A stretch of DNA of 64,000 bases from Streptomyces collinus (GCF_031348265.1 NZ_CP133771.1:8680001-8744000); one strand, 5' to 3'; shown: positions 10,079 through 21,547, numbered from the stretch's first letter. Notes: generated by a model from the sequence alone, not told the origin. Translations and numbers: made by a program.

Positions 10079-10269
10079 CGCAGCAGCGTAACCAACCTCA
10101 TCCAGCCGTGCAGCGGTCACGGGAGACAGATGCCCGTCCCGCCGCTCCACCCCCGGACATGACCAGGGATTCGTCCGGCGTAGCCGGGTACCCGGCGGCC
10201 GAATTCGGAGCGTCCGATCCATGTTGGCCGCACCGGCCATGGCCGGCTGAAGCAGAGGGAACGATAGCG

Positions 10270-12546
<2,277 letters not shown>

Positions 12547-12695
12547 AGCGGGCCGAGCGGCCGGGCTGCGGCGTCCGGGAGCAAGGACCGTGAGTACGTG
12601 CGCGTCGCCCGAGCCGTCGACAGTGAGAATCTGCGAGGCAAACTGGAAGCCGCTGCACGGTCCGACAACCCCTGGGCACGGCGCCATGCCGGCCA

Positions 12696-13157
12696 CTTCT
12701 CCCTGCCGCCCCACGGTGCCATCGCCGGGCTGGCATTGGTGGCCAGCATCGCCACACAGCCCGCCTCGGCCGCCTTGCGGGTGAATCACGCGGCTGTCCC
12801 GAAGTGCCCGGAGTTGCGGACCGCGATCGCACTGATGCCGTGCTCCCGGGCCCGGTCGATGCCCAGACGCGTCGCGCGGTCGGCGAGGACCTGTCCCAGT
12901 CCGTCCTGGCCGTCCACCACGAGGACCGCGCCGTTGTCGCTGACGACCCGAGGGGCGGCCGTCGCGGCCGTCGCACCGCTCCGGATGCGGGCGAGGTACC
13001 ACGGCAAACGCAGCATCCCGTGCGAGGGGTGACCCCACAGCTCGGCGGTCACCAGCGTGTCCGCCAGCAGACGGGCGTCCTCGGGCGGGACCCCGTGGGC
13101 TTCGGTGGTGGCGGCGGCGAACCTCAGCAGGTCGACCGCCGCGACGGTGTGCGGCAT
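12696..13157 (-). pseudogene. Truncated Ldh2-family (malate/L-lactate) dehydrogenase
   Basis: The minus strand encodes the N-terminus of a type-2 malate/lactate dehydrogenase: DLLRFAAATTEAHGV, LVTAELWGHPSHGMLRLPWYL and AVRNSGHFGTAA. An in-frame TGA (12786-12788) follows, and the same frame resumes as FTRKAAEAGCVAMLATNASP and AMAPWGGREK, exactly the family order. Homology stops near 12696; the C-terminal two thirds are missing, probably lost by a deletion towards katE. So one nonsense codon and one truncation are seen. The gene lies downstream of the GntR gene on the same strand and has a TGTATACA site in front of it, which suggests it was the GntR target. Confidence 0.82.
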
Positions 13158-13196
13158 CAGACGGCCCTCACCCTCGAGCGGAAATGTATCCACTCG

Positions 13197-13204
13197 TGTA
13201 TACA
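13197..13204. promoter_or_regulatory. TGTATACA site, candidate GntR operator of the Ldh2 remnant
   Basis: A perfect 8-bp palindrome 40 bp upstream of the Ldh2 ATG. It is the core of the 14-bp palindrome upstream of the GntR gene (14058-14071). GntR/FCD regulators bind short palindromes of this kind. Confidence 0.55.
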
Positions 13205-13301
13205 GCAACGGCCGGCGCGGAGGGACAGCGCCGTCCGCGAAGGGAATCGACTCTCCGCTCCTGTGGCACTCGGTGGCACCCGGTGGTGCCGCCCGGAGGC
13301 G

Positions 13302-14027
13302 TCAGCCGGCCATGCCCACCTGTACGTCGGCACCGAGCAGGAAGTCGTGTGCGGTCAGGCTGTCGATCAGGGCCCGCAGCGTCTGCGCCAGGTGGTGACG
13401 GCAGGCGGCCGACGCGGCCTGGGCGTCGCCCTGCGTGATGGCCTTCAGCATGGCGCGGTGTTCCTCCAGCGACGTCAGCATCCGGCGTGGCCCACTGTGG
13501 GAGAGATGCCGCAGCCGTACGGTCTGGCTCCGCAGATCACGGATCGTGCGGGCGAGGTAGGGGTTGCGGCACGCCGCGATGACCGCCTGGTCGAACGACT
13601 CGGTCAGATCGTAAAAGCCCTGGTAGTCCCGCTCCTGTTCGGCCGCGCCCAGCGCCCGGAAGGACGTGTCGAACTCCTCCAGCTGCTCCAGGAGTTCCCG
13701 GAACGGCACCAGGACGTGATCGCGGGCCGTGCCCGACGTGGCGACCGAAGCGGTCGCCTCCGGCTCGAGCAGCATCCGGAACTCGAACAGGGCGCGCACT
13801 CCGCCCAGAGAGATCGACGCCACGCGGGCCACCTCGCCCGGCACGAAGTCCACCAGCCCCTCACGGGCCAGCCGCCGGATCGCCTCCCGCACCGGGGTAC
13901 GGGAGGCCCCCAGCTCCTCGCCGAGCTGGACCTCGCTCAGCTTCGCCCCGGGGCGCAGGCGCAGCGACTCGATATCCCCCTTCAGCCGCTCGTACACCGC
14001 TTCGCTCTTGCCAGTGGCCCGGACCAT
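13302..14027 (-). CDS. GntR family regulator, FadR/FCD subfamily
   Basis: 241 residues. The winged helix is at about residues 10-75 (LRPGAKLSEVQLGEELGASRTPVREAIRRL), followed by an all-helical FCD effector domain. The metal-ligand histidines are suggested by DLTESFDQAVIAACRN, SLEEHRAMLKAI and ACRHHL. The ATG has GAGGAG 5 nt upstream. Effectors of FCD proteins are usually organic acids, which fits the Ldh2 dehydrogenase remnant just downstream. Matching palindromes lie upstream of both genes. Confidence 0.92.
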   Translation of the reverse strand: MVRATGKSEAVYERLKGDIESLRLRPGAKLSEVQLGEELGASRTPVREAIRRLAREGLVDFVPGEVARVASISLGGVRALFEFRMLLEPEATASVATSGTARDHVLVPFRELLEQLEEFDTSFRALGAAEQERDYQGFYDLTESFDQAVIAACRNPYLARTIRDLRSQTVRLRHLSHSGPRRMLTSLEEHRAMLKAITQGDAQAASAACRHHLAQTLRALIDSLTAHDFLLGADVQVGMAG

Positions 14028-14057
14028 GACACTCCTCGTCGCCTACCCCGCACATCG

Positions 14058-14071
14058 GGCTGTATACAGCC
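14058..14071. promoter_or_regulatory. Perfect palindrome GGCTGTATACAGCC upstream of gntR
   Basis: The 14-bp palindrome lies 31 bp upstream of the GntR start codon and shares its TGTATACA core with the site in front of the Ldh2 remnant. It is a probable autoregulatory operator. It sits between the GntR gene and the 3' end of the esterase gene at 14111. Confidence 0.65.
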
Positions 14072-14110
14072 TATCGCCGTGGCGCGCGCCCAGGTCCACC
14101 ACGACAGGCG

Positions 14111-15130
14111 TCAGTATTCGTCGAGGCCCCAGAAGCGGGCGGTGTGATAGCTGGAGCAGATGGTGTCGCGGTAGTAGGTGCCGACGCTGCCGCACTGTTC
14201 GGTGCCGCTGCCCGGGTCGACGGCCAGGCCGTGGCCCATGCCGGAGACCGAGTAGACCTCGACGGCGGAGCGGCCGGAGGAGTCGTCGTACACGCTCAGT
14301 GTGGTGCCCCCGCCGAGACGCTCCGTACGGGAGGGCGTCTGACCGATGCCCCACACGTTCGTCCACTGATCGCGCAGCTCGTTCGCGTTGGCGGGCTGCA
14401 CGGTGGTGTCGGCGGTGCCCTGCCAGATGGCCACGCGCGGCCAGGAGGCCGTGCCGGCCGGAGCGGCCGAACGCACCAGATCCCCCCACTGGGCCGGGCT
14501 CTTGTCCGGCGGGACGTACATGCAGGTGTAGGCCGTGGCCAGGCTGCTCGCACAGCGGGCGGGCAGCCCGGAGGCGATGGCCCCGCCCGCGAAGACGTCG
14601 GGGTAGGCGGCCAGCATGTTCGCCGTCATGGCGCCGCCCGCCGACAGGCCGGTGAGGTAGACGCGCCGGGTGTCGCCGCCGTACAGCGAGACGGCCTTGT
14701 CCACCATCTGCTTGATCGACAGTGCCTCGCCACGGCCGCGTCCGCTGTCGCCCGGCTCGAACCAGTTGAAACAGGAGTTGGCGTTGTTGGCGCTGCTCGT
14801 CTGCGGCAGGACCAGCGCGAATCCGTAGGCGTCGGCGAACTCGGGCCAGCCGGAGTGCGCGTAGTAGTCGTTCGCGCTCTGCGTGCAGCCGTGCAGGGCG
14901 ACGACCAGCGGGGCGCCGGCAGGCAGTGCGTCCGGCGCGTAGGTGTACATCGACAGGTTGCCGGGGTTGGTGCCGAAACCGGCGATCTGAGTCAGACCCG
15001 CGGCGGATGCCTGGGGGCCCACGGCGAGCAGACTGCCCGTCAGGGCCACAGCCCCGGCGGTGGTGGCACAACGGCGCATGCGTGCGGCGAGGGTCCGGGA
15101 GAAACGGCGAGCAGGACGCGACTGTCCCAT
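14111..15130 (-). CDS. Secreted PHB-depolymerase/feruloyl-esterase family hydrolase
   Basis: 339 residues. It has an N-terminal signal peptide of about 43 residues (basic start, then AGAVALTGSLLAVG, cut near ASA-AG). The catalytic domain has the oxyanion motif VVALHGCTQS, Ser163 in TGLSAGGAMT, and a histidine in SGMGHGLAVDP, the pattern of the Esterase_phd family. AGGAGG precedes ATG 15130. The frame remains open further upstream but has no signal peptide or conserved sequence. Polyhydroxyalkanoate or a feruloylated or acetylated polysaccharide are possible substrates. It is divergent from another secreted hydrolase at 15502. Confidence 0.9.
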   Translation of the reverse strand: MGQSRPARRFSRTLAARMRRCATTAGAVALTGSLLAVGPQASAAGLTQIAGFGTNPGNLSMYTYAPDALPAGAPLVVALHGCTQSANDYYAHSGWPEFADAYGFALVLPQTSSANNANSCFNWFEPGDSGRGRGEALSIKQMVDKAVSLYGGDTRRVYLTGLSAGGAMTANMLAAYPDVFAGGAIASGLPARCASSLATAYTCMYVPPDKSPAQWGDLVRSAAPAGTASWPRVAIWQGTADTTVQPANANELRDQWTNVWGIGQTPSRTERLGGGTTLSVYDDSSGRSAVEVYSVSGMGHGLAVDPGSGTEQCGSVGTYYRDTICSSYHTARFWGLDEY

Positions 15131-15501
15131 GACGACTGCCTCCTGATGTTGTGGGGGGCCTCGCCGGTACCGGCAGGACCGGTGACCGGCGTGCGGTGCA
15201 TCATCGGCGCTCTCGTCCCGGTGCCGGCATGGGCGGGACAACCACCGGTGACGGGAACCTGTGTGACGGCGCGACATATCCCGACTCCTGAAGGGGCGTG
15301 TACGGCAGGAACCCACAGGCCCGCGGGGCCGGGGGGAGAGGGAGAGACGCGAAGCGCCGTGCACAGAGCACCCCGGGTGGTGCCCACGACTACGACGTGA
15401 CTCTGGATGGTGGTCGGCAGCCCCATATGCCGCGACGAAGCCGCGCCCTAGCCTCCGGCGCATCCGCATCCGCATCCGCATCCGACCCCGGAGGTCCCTG
15501 A
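15131..15501. promoter_or_regulatory. Divergent promoter region between the two secreted hydrolases
   Basis: This 371-bp stretch has no convincing gene on either strand. It must contain the promoters of both divergent esterase genes. Near the right end is a (CATCCG)4 repeat; no classical operator palindrome is obvious. Confidence 0.5.
15461..15484. repeat. (CATCCG)4 tandem repeat
   Basis: Four perfect 6-bp units lie 18 bp upstream of the ATG of the secreted hydrolase. Length change here would alter the leader or promoter spacing. Confidence 0.75.
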
Positions 15502-16956
15502 ATGCCCTTCTCCCTCCGTTCCTTGCCACGCTTCCGGAGACGAAGCGGAACGGCGGCGCTCGCCCTGACCGCCCTCGTCCTCACACCCACGTCCGCCGCG
15601 GCGGCACCGGTCAGCCCGAGCGACCACCACTGCCCGCGTCCCACACAGGTGCGCGTACCGGGGGCCGAGTACCAGCGGGCCGCCTGCCTGGGCGAGTTGA
15701 CCACGGCAGGCACGGTCGCCTCCGGCCACACCGACCCGGCCGACTGGGCGGGCCTGACGCCCAAGGACCTGCCCGTGCCCAGCGGGGTTCCCGGCATCCA
15801 GATCGACGGCTACTTCCCCGACACGTCGACCACCAACACCAACAACGGATGGAATCACGACGCCCAGTTCGTCATGCGCCTGCCCGACCGTTGGAACGGC
15901 GGTCTGGTGGTTGCCGGCACCCCCGGCAACCGGGAGCAGTACGCCAACGACCGGGCCATCGCCGACTGGGTGCTCTCCCGCGGCTATGCCTACGCCGCCA
16001 CCGACAAGGGCAACACCGGCCTGGCCTTCCACCGTGACGGCAAGAAGCCGGGCGACGCCATCGCCGAATGGAACGAGCGGCTCACCCAGCTCACCCGCGC
16101 CGCCCGCGCCACTCTCACCCGGCACTACCACCGACCGCCGGCACGCACCCTGGTGACCGGCATGTCCAACGGTGGCTACCTCGTGCGCTGGCAGTTGGAG
16201 AACCATCCCGGCCTCTACGACGGGGGAGTCGACTGGGAGGGCACCCTCTGGCGCTCCGGCGGCCCCACCCTGCTGCACTTCCTGCCCGTGGCGCTCCGTC
16301 ACTACCCCGCGTACCGCGCCGGGGGTGAGGAGGCCGAGGCGGCGCGCAAAGCTCTGCGGGCCGCCGGCTTCCCGGCCGGTTCCGAGTTTCTCTGGCCGTA
16401 CCACCACCAGGTCTACTGGGACCTGACCCAGCGCATCTACCGCGAGGAACTGGACCCCGGTTTCGACGGCACGACCGAGGCGGGCACGCCCTTCTGCGCG
16501 CCGGACACGCCGGCCTGCGACGCCGAATACGACTATGCCGCCCGGCCCGACGAGGTCCGCAAGGCCGTGGCGGAGATCGCTCTCACCGGCCGGATCGGCA
16601 AACCGCTGATCACCCTGCACGGCACCCTGGACGTCCTGCTGCCGATCGCCCAGGACTCCGACGTCTACGCCCGCATGGTGCGCCAGGCCGGCCGCGACCG
16701 ACTGCACCGCTACTACCGCATCGAGGGCGGCACCCACACGGACGCCCTCGTCGACACCTATCCGGAACGCCTGCGCCCGCTGACGCCGTGCCACCGCACG
16801 GCCTTCACGGCCCTGGAGAGCTGGCTGTCGCAAGGGCACCGCCCGCCCGCCTCCCACACCGTCCCCATGCCCGCCGAAGGAGACTCCGCGACCCGCCTGA
16901 GCACCTGCTCCCTGAACACGCGCGCGGACGCGGATCCTCCGCCCACCCATCGGTGA
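15502..16956 (+). CDS. Secreted alpha/beta hydrolase, tannase / 3-hydroxybutyrate-oligomer-hydrolase-like
   Basis: 484 residues. A signal peptide is clear (basic RFRRRSG, then AALALTALVL, cleavage near AAAAP at about residue 36). The nucleophile is Ser222 in VTGMSNGGYLVRW. LITLHGTLDVLLPI and IEGGTHTDALVD supply the acid and the histidine. Conserved blocks GIQIDGYFPDTSTTNTNNGW and LPDRWNGGLVVAGTPGNREQ place it in a large family of extracellular esterases. Next to a PHB-depolymerase-like gene, it could complete polymer breakdown to monomers, but tannin or feruloyl esters are alternatives. Confidence 0.86.
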   Translation: MPFSLRSLPRFRRRSGTAALALTALVLTPTSAAAAPVSPSDHHCPRPTQVRVPGAEYQRAACLGELTTAGTVASGHTDPADWAGLTPKDLPVPSGVPGIQIDGYFPDTSTTNTNNGWNHDAQFVMRLPDRWNGGLVVAGTPGNREQYANDRAIADWVLSRGYAYAATDKGNTGLAFHRDGKKPGDAIAEWNERLTQLTRAARATLTRHYHRPPARTLVTGMSNGGYLVRWQLENHPGLYDGGVDWEGTLWRSGGPTLLHFLPVALRHYPAYRAGGEEAEAARKALRAAGFPAGSEFLWPYHHQVYWDLTQRIYREELDPGFDGTTEAGTPFCAPDTPACDAEYDYAARPDEVRKAVAEIALTGRIGKPLITLHGTLDVLLPIAQDSDVYARMVRQAGRDRLHRYYRIEGGTHTDALVDTYPERLRPLTPCHRTAFTALESWLSQGHRPPASHTVPMPAEGDSATRLSTCSLNTRADADPPPTHR

Positions 16957-16961
16957 TCAGT

Positions 16962-17006
16962 CCCCGCTGCGTACCGCCAGGACGCCGCGCCCGGGCCGCA
17001 GCGGGG
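16962..17006. terminator. Bidirectional hairpin between convergent genes
   Basis: CCCCGCTGCG (16962-16971) pairs perfectly with CGCAGCGGGG (16997-17006). It lies between the plus-strand esterase and the minus-strand ABC operon and probably serves both. Confidence 0.7.
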
Positions 17007-17053
17007 CCGTGACGTCGTACTGCGCGGGCGGCCGGGCGACTTCCCCGGACGGG

Positions 17054-17776
17054 TTATCGACTCGGGTTCCCGGCTTGGGCGTCGCCCTCGACGATTCCCG
17101 CGTAGCCGCCTGCCTCCCGCAGGGCCTGGGGGGATCCGAGGAAGACCTTGCGGGATGCGCAGAGGATGATCGCGCTGTCGCAGCAGGCGTGCACGTCCTC
17201 CATGAGGTGGGTGGCCAGGACCACGGTCGTGGTGGCGCCCAGCTGCCGGAGCAGGGCGTGGAGGCGGTCCCGCTCGGCCGGGTCGAGGCCGGTGGTGGGT
17301 TCGTCGAGCAGAAGCAGTCGGGGGTCGTTCACGAGGGCTTGGGCGATACCGACCCGGCGTCGCATGCCGCCGGAGAGGGTGCGGTACTTGGCGTCCGTCC
17401 GCGAGGTCAAGCCGACCCGATCCACGGCGCGTTCCACCGCGTGGACGGCGCCACGGTTCGGCATGTCCTTGAGCCAGGCGGCATAGCTGACGCACTCCCG
17501 CACCGTGAAGCCCCGGAACATCCCGAACGTCTGGGGCAGGTAGCCGAGCCGGCGACGGATCTCCAGGCGTTCGGCGGGGCGCCGCGGATCGCGCCCCAGC
17601 AGCCTCAACTCCCCTTCCACGGCCGGTGCGGCCGTCGCCAGGACGCGCAACAGGGAACTCTTGCCGGCACCGTTGGGGCCGAGCAGGGCGTGGACACCGT
17701 GCCCCAGGTCCAGATCGAGGCTGTCCACAGCGGTGGTGCGGCGGTGCCGGACGGTCAGTCGGGTGGCGCTGATCAC
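17054..17776 (-). CDS. ABC transporter ATP-binding protein
   Basis: 240 residues with all nucleotide-binding motifs: Walker A LLGPNGAGKSSLL, Q-loop GYLPQTFGMF, signature LSGGMRRRVGIAQAL, Walker B LLLLDEPTTGLDP and the H-loop ATHLMED. It drives an exporter of the ABC-2 type. The GTG start at 17776 overlaps the stop of the upstream permease (GTGA), so it is the third gene of a tightly coupled operon. Confidence 0.94.
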   Translation of the reverse strand: MISATRLTVRHRRTTAVDSLDLDLGHGVHALLGPNGAGKSSLLRVLATAAPAVEGELRLLGRDPRRPAERLEIRRRLGYLPQTFGMFRGFTVRECVSYAAWLKDMPNRGAVHAVERAVDRVGLTSRTDAKYRTLSGGMRRRVGIAQALVNDPRLLLLDEPTTGLDPAERDRLHALLRQLGATTTVVLATHLMEDVHACCDSAIILCASRKVFLGSPQALREAGGYAGIVEGDAQAGNPSR

Positions 17777-18417
17777 CGGGACCTCAGATCGTTGAAGGAG
17801 TGCCGCCGCAGCACGAGAAAAGCACCCAGTACGCCGGACGCGACGCCCCACACGAACTGAGCGCCCCCGTCCAGCAGGTTCTTGAGCACAGCGAGCAGGA
17901 CGGTCCTGAAGGAGCTGATCTTGCCGTCCTGGCGCATGGAAAGGCGGGCGATGGCGGCGATCACCAGCAGCCATGTACCGCTGGTCACCACTGCCCCGAG
18001 CGTGCAGCCGATGTAGGAACCCAGGATCAAGGTGACGAGCGTCAGCGCCAGGCTGGGCACCAGCCAGGCGGCAGCCCAGGGCGACACGCCGACGCCCGCC
18101 ATCGCAGCGGCAAGGAGCAGGGGAAGGCAGATGGCGAGTACGACGCCGGCGCGCAGCATCAACAGACGCAGTCCGCCGGCCGGAGTGCTGCGGATCACCG
18201 GTGCGAAGGGGTCGGCTCTGCCTCCGTAGCTGGCAGCCACCCAGATGAGAGGCAGCAGCGGTGCGAGCAGCAGCAGGAAAGGGAGGGAGTCCTCCTCGCC
18301 GGCTGTCGCGGCGAGCCAGGCGGCCGCCGCGCAGACCCCGGTGACGGCGAGCAGCCACGGCCAGCGCAGTCCGGGCACGGCTCGCAGCCACGGTGGTGGC
18401 TGGGGGAGGGGCGTCAT
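17773..18417 (-). CDS. ABC-2 type membrane subunit
   Basis: 214 residues with about six hydrophobic segments (for example WPWLLAVTGVCAAAAWLAA, FLLLLAPLLPLIWVAASYGG, AGVVLAICLPLLLAAAMAG). YGGRADPFAPVIRSTPAGG between segments two and three is typical of small ABC-2 partners. It overlaps the genes on both sides by 4 bp. Confidence 0.85.
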   Translation of the reverse strand: MTPLPQPPPWLRAVPGLRWPWLLAVTGVCAAAAWLAATAGEEDSLPFLLLLAPLLPLIWVAASYGGRADPFAPVIRSTPAGGLRLLMLRAGVVLAICLPLLLAAAMAGVGVSPWAAAWLVPSLALTLVTLILGSYIGCTLGAVVTSGTWLLVIAAIARLSMRQDGKISSFRTVLLAVLKNLLDGGAQFVWGVASGVLGAFLVLRRHSFNDLRSR

Positions 18418-19724
18418 CGCGGGCGTTCTCCGTCGGGGTCAGGGATGCGGGGAGGGCGGCTGCCGCGCTCGGCGGCTGCCAGATAACGGCGGATCCAGGT
18501 CGCGCGCTCGGACGCGGTGAGCCGGGCCAACCGGTCGGCGGCGGACGGCGCGTGGGTGGTCGCACGGTGCGAGGACGTTTCCTGTGTGAGCCATCGGTAC
18601 AGAGCGCGGGCCTCTGCGGAAGAGGGTTCTCGGGAGGGATGGAAACCGGTGAGGCAGCCGGCAAGGTTCTGCAGACTGATCTTCTGCCGGGCCCAGATGC
18701 CGACGGTCCACGCGGAGTCGACCCCGTCGCTGTCACGGCACGTGTGCGAACTGTCCTCGGTCAAGAGGTAGTGGGTGGGGCCCGCTCCCTCCAGCCGGCG
18801 GGACAGGCGCAGGGCGACCTGTTCCAACCGCTGCCGTCGTGACTCGTACGCGGAAGACACACAGACAGCGGGATCGTGTCCCCTGCAGCGCACTTCTCGC
18901 GTGTTGACCACCGATCCCGGAGCACGGTCCTGTGGCATGCGGGCCAGGAGCGGGAGGGCTGCCGCCAGCATGACGATCAGGACGATCGATGTCTTCCACC
19001 GGCGGGCGCACAACAGGACAGCACTGGCTGCCACCGAGGCGAGCAGGGCTGCCCTGAACCAGGGCAGCCAGACAGCCGGACCGGGCGGGGCCCCAAGCTC
19101 CGCTCCTCCCGGTACCGGGTCCCCGCTGTAGGTGAACCGCAGATCGGTGAGGGGACCCAACAGCGGATCGCTCCATGGGGAGACCGACAGCACCACGCCG
19201 GCCGCGGTGAGAGGAACGGAGACTCCTCGCAGTGGAACGGTCCGGCCCACCAGGTAGGCCACACAGGAGAAGGCTGTGAGCATCACCGCGTCGACCGCCA
19301 TCAGGTCGAGTGGCGCACGGCCCACGGGCTCCTGCGGATACGGCGACACCACCATGACGGTCATGGCCAGCACGTAGCCGGCCAGCGGCCACACGACCCC
19401 TGAGGCCAGCCCCATCAACTGGTAGGTCACCGAACCCCGGGCCGAGGTCGTCGCGACCCAACCGGCCTCATCGCGTGCCTCCGACCCGCCCTGCCACCCG
19501 GCCAGCAGCACCGCGAACCCCACTCCGACGGTCCGCGCCGCCACTCCGCACATCTCGCCGATGTAGACCCAGCCGGTGTCCCCCCACCTGCCCTGGGCGT
19601 ACAGCCCGTCCCAGGCCACGGCCACGAGCACACCGGCCATCACGAGCGCGGCGAGCGGGCCGGCCTGCCGCCGCAGGTTCGCCCGGAGCACGATGACGAT
19701 CGGTGACCGCCGCCTCAGGAACAT
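18414..19724 (-). CDS. ABC-associated membrane protein with Cys-containing extracytoplasmic domain
   Basis: 436 residues, first gene of the operon. The N-terminal 270 residues hold seven or more membrane segments. The C-terminal 160 residues are soluble and begin VRCRGHDPAVCVSSAYESRR, a C-x-G-x-x-x-x-x-C-V pattern that recurs in Streptomyces ABC-2 permeases of peptide or antibiotic resistance type; I recall the pattern but not a characterised function. A probable disulfide suggests this domain is outside the membrane. The substrate is unknown. Confidence 0.75.
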   Translation of the reverse strand: MFLRRRSPIVIVLRANLRRQAGPLAALVMAGVLVAVAWDGLYAQGRWGDTGWVYIGEMCGVAARTVGVGFAVLLAGWQGGSEARDEAGWVATTSARGSVTYQLMGLASGVVWPLAGYVLAMTVMVVSPYPQEPVGRAPLDLMAVDAVMLTAFSCVAYLVGRTVPLRGVSVPLTAAGVVLSVSPWSDPLLGPLTDLRFTYSGDPVPGGAELGAPPGPAVWLPWFRAALLASVAASAVLLCARRWKTSIVLIVMLAAALPLLARMPQDRAPGSVVNTREVRCRGHDPAVCVSSAYESRRQRLEQVALRLSRRLEGAGPTHYLLTEDSSHTCRDSDGVDSAWTVGIWARQKISLQNLAGCLTGFHPSREPSSAEARALYRWLTQETSSHRATTHAPSAADRLARLTASERATWIRRYLAAAERGSRPPRIPDPDGERPR

Positions 19725-19890
19725 GCCTGTAGGAAGGCGTGCGCAGGCTCATGGTTCCTGGGGCCCTCGGTTGTGAAGGGGCGAGGGGGAGCGCACGGGG
19801 CGCACGGAGGGTGCCGGCGCGTGATACGCAGGACCGCACGCCGGTTGTTCGGAGTGCGGTCCCGCGAAGGTCTCTGCGGGGCAGGCGAGC

Positions 19891-20421
19891 CTAGCCCCCG
19901 GTCGGGATGCCGGAGGTGCGGGAACCGGAGCCGCCCGGCTCAGGCGGTGCCCAGGTCGGCTTGGCCGTCGCCTTGGCCGGGTCGGGCTCGGCGAGGGTGA
20001 GTCCCCAGGAGTCGTCCTCGCCGATTCGGGCCTCGATCTCCTTGGTCTGGCCGCTCTTGGCGAAGTACAGGACCACGACCTGCCGCACGGAGCCCTCGTC
20101 GTAGAAGTCCGCCGTCACGTCTCCCTCGGCGGCGGCGCCGAAGGCCTTGACCCAGTTGCGGGCCGTGGCATCGGCGTGCGCTTCGTCGACGGCGAGCGCG
20201 GCCAGCCCGTCGGCGTCACCGTCGGCGAGCCGCCACACGGCCTTCTGCACCGTTTCCAGACTTCCCGTGGAGGGGTAGCCGACGACCCGCAGCGGCTGGT
20301 GATTGCTGTAGTCCGTCTGATACGTCAGGGACGCGTCGTCCGACGAGCAGCCCGTCAGAAGCCCGCCCGCGACGGCGCCGCCGGCCAGTGCGAGGCCCGT
20401 GAGCCTTGTCTTGCGCGCCAT
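19891..20421 (-). CDS. Putative lipoprotein
   Basis: 176 residues from ATG 20421 (MARKTRLTGLALAGGAVAGG). The lipobox LLTGC gives a lipidated Cys at about residue 25. The mature part (TYQTDYSNHQPLRVVGYP, ETVQKAVWRLADGDADGLAAL, NWVKAFGAAAEGDVTADFYD) resembles actinobacterial lipoproteins with an NTF2-like fold. The function is unknown. The frame continues upstream to 20526, but only the internal start yields a signal peptide. Confidence 0.8.
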   Translation of the reverse strand: MARKTRLTGLALAGGAVAGGLLTGCSSDDASLTYQTDYSNHQPLRVVGYPSTGSLETVQKAVWRLADGDADGLAALAVDEAHADATARNWVKAFGAAAEGDVTADFYDEGSVRQVVVLYFAKSGQTKEIEARIGEDDSWGLTLAEPDPAKATAKPTWAPPEPGGSGSRTSGIPTGG

Positions 20422-20553
20422 GGTCAGGAACTCGCCTTCGGACGGCGGAAGATGACCCGCTCGATGGAATGGGGCTTGCGATGAGGAAGTCGTAAAGCTA
20501 ATGCCTGGCTGGTGTGCCCCCATCACCGAGCGGGGTGTTTTGCTCCGGTCTGA

Positions 20554-21480
20554 TCATGAATGGGGTGCGGTGGGCTTTGTCACGGAGAAGTGAGGGAACC
20601 TCCAACGCCTTCTGCCGTCCACCTCTGCGGAGTCACCGCTGCCGCCACGGTTGGGCCATGCGAGGTCGTCAACGGCGAGAAACGGTTCGCCGGCCATGGT
20701 CGCGGGGGTCGCCCCGGTGAACGCCTTGAGGTCCCCGTGCAGGTGGGACTGGTCGGCGTAGCAGCTGTCCGCTGCGACTTCGGCCGCGCCTTCACCCGCG
20801 ACCAGGCGGTGGGCGGCATGGTCGAAGCGGACCAGCTTCACGGCGTTTGGGCGGCAGGCCGAGCTGCGACCGGAACCGGGGCCACAGCCGCTTACGGCTC
20901 CATCCGACCTCGGCAGCGAGTCCGTCGACCCGGATCAGGCCCCGGCTTACGACGATCCGGTGCCATGCCCAGACCACATCCGGGTCCACCGGCGGGCCCG
21001 CCTCATGCCGGCGGGCGAGCAGCACGTCCGTCCATGCGAAGCGCTCCTGCCAGGGAGATCTCCCCGAGTCGCTCGCGGATCCCGGACGCCTCCCGGCCCC
21101 ACAGGTCACCGAGCGACACGACGGCGCCGTCGAGGCCCCGGTGGGGGAGGTGCCGAGAATCGCGCGTGCGATCACGGGGGACAGGCGTACCTGCACGCAC
21201 TCGACGTTCTCTCCCCGAGCCCGGGCCGCAGGGCCGGATCCGAGCCCGGGCCCGGCGACGATGCTTCCCGCTGCTGCTGTCCCGGGCCACCGTCGAGGAC
21301 GGGCGAGCCAGGGCCGAACTCCAGGAGCAGTGTCACAGCCGGGTGCGGGACCATCCGAAGGGCGTCCAGCTCACGGATACGGAACCCGGCCATCGTCAGA
21401 CCGGCCACCCGGCTGGGCCGCTGCGGGCATGCCACGTCCAGACAACCGCACCGTGCTCGAACGTCTGCACCCTCCCATGC
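20554..21480 (-). pseudogene. AraC family regulator broken by frameshifts
   Basis: Three minus-strand frames are needed in succession. FRIRELDALRMVPHPAVTLL comes first, near 21390. HRGLDGAVVSLGDLWGREA follows, then LIRVDGLAAEVGWSRKRLWP. The final part is KLVRFDHAAHRLVAGEGAAE with DQSHLHGDLKAFTGATP. The last shift is near 20845, where one base has been lost within AAACGCCGTGAAG. Read together they give a normal AraC protein with both HTH helices. It is divergent from the hydrolase at 21548, so that gene may have lost its regulator. Confidence 0.78.
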
Positions 21481-21547
21481 TACGAGAGCCGACCGAGGGA
21501 ACATTCGTCCAATCCGCCAACGGGGGGCCGGCGGCGACAGTGGGCTC

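Noticed and set aside
12598..12786. Plus-strand frame reading NPWARRHAGHFSLPPHGAIA
   Set aside because: It is the reverse complement of the Ldh2 remnant and flanking sequence, with no family match.
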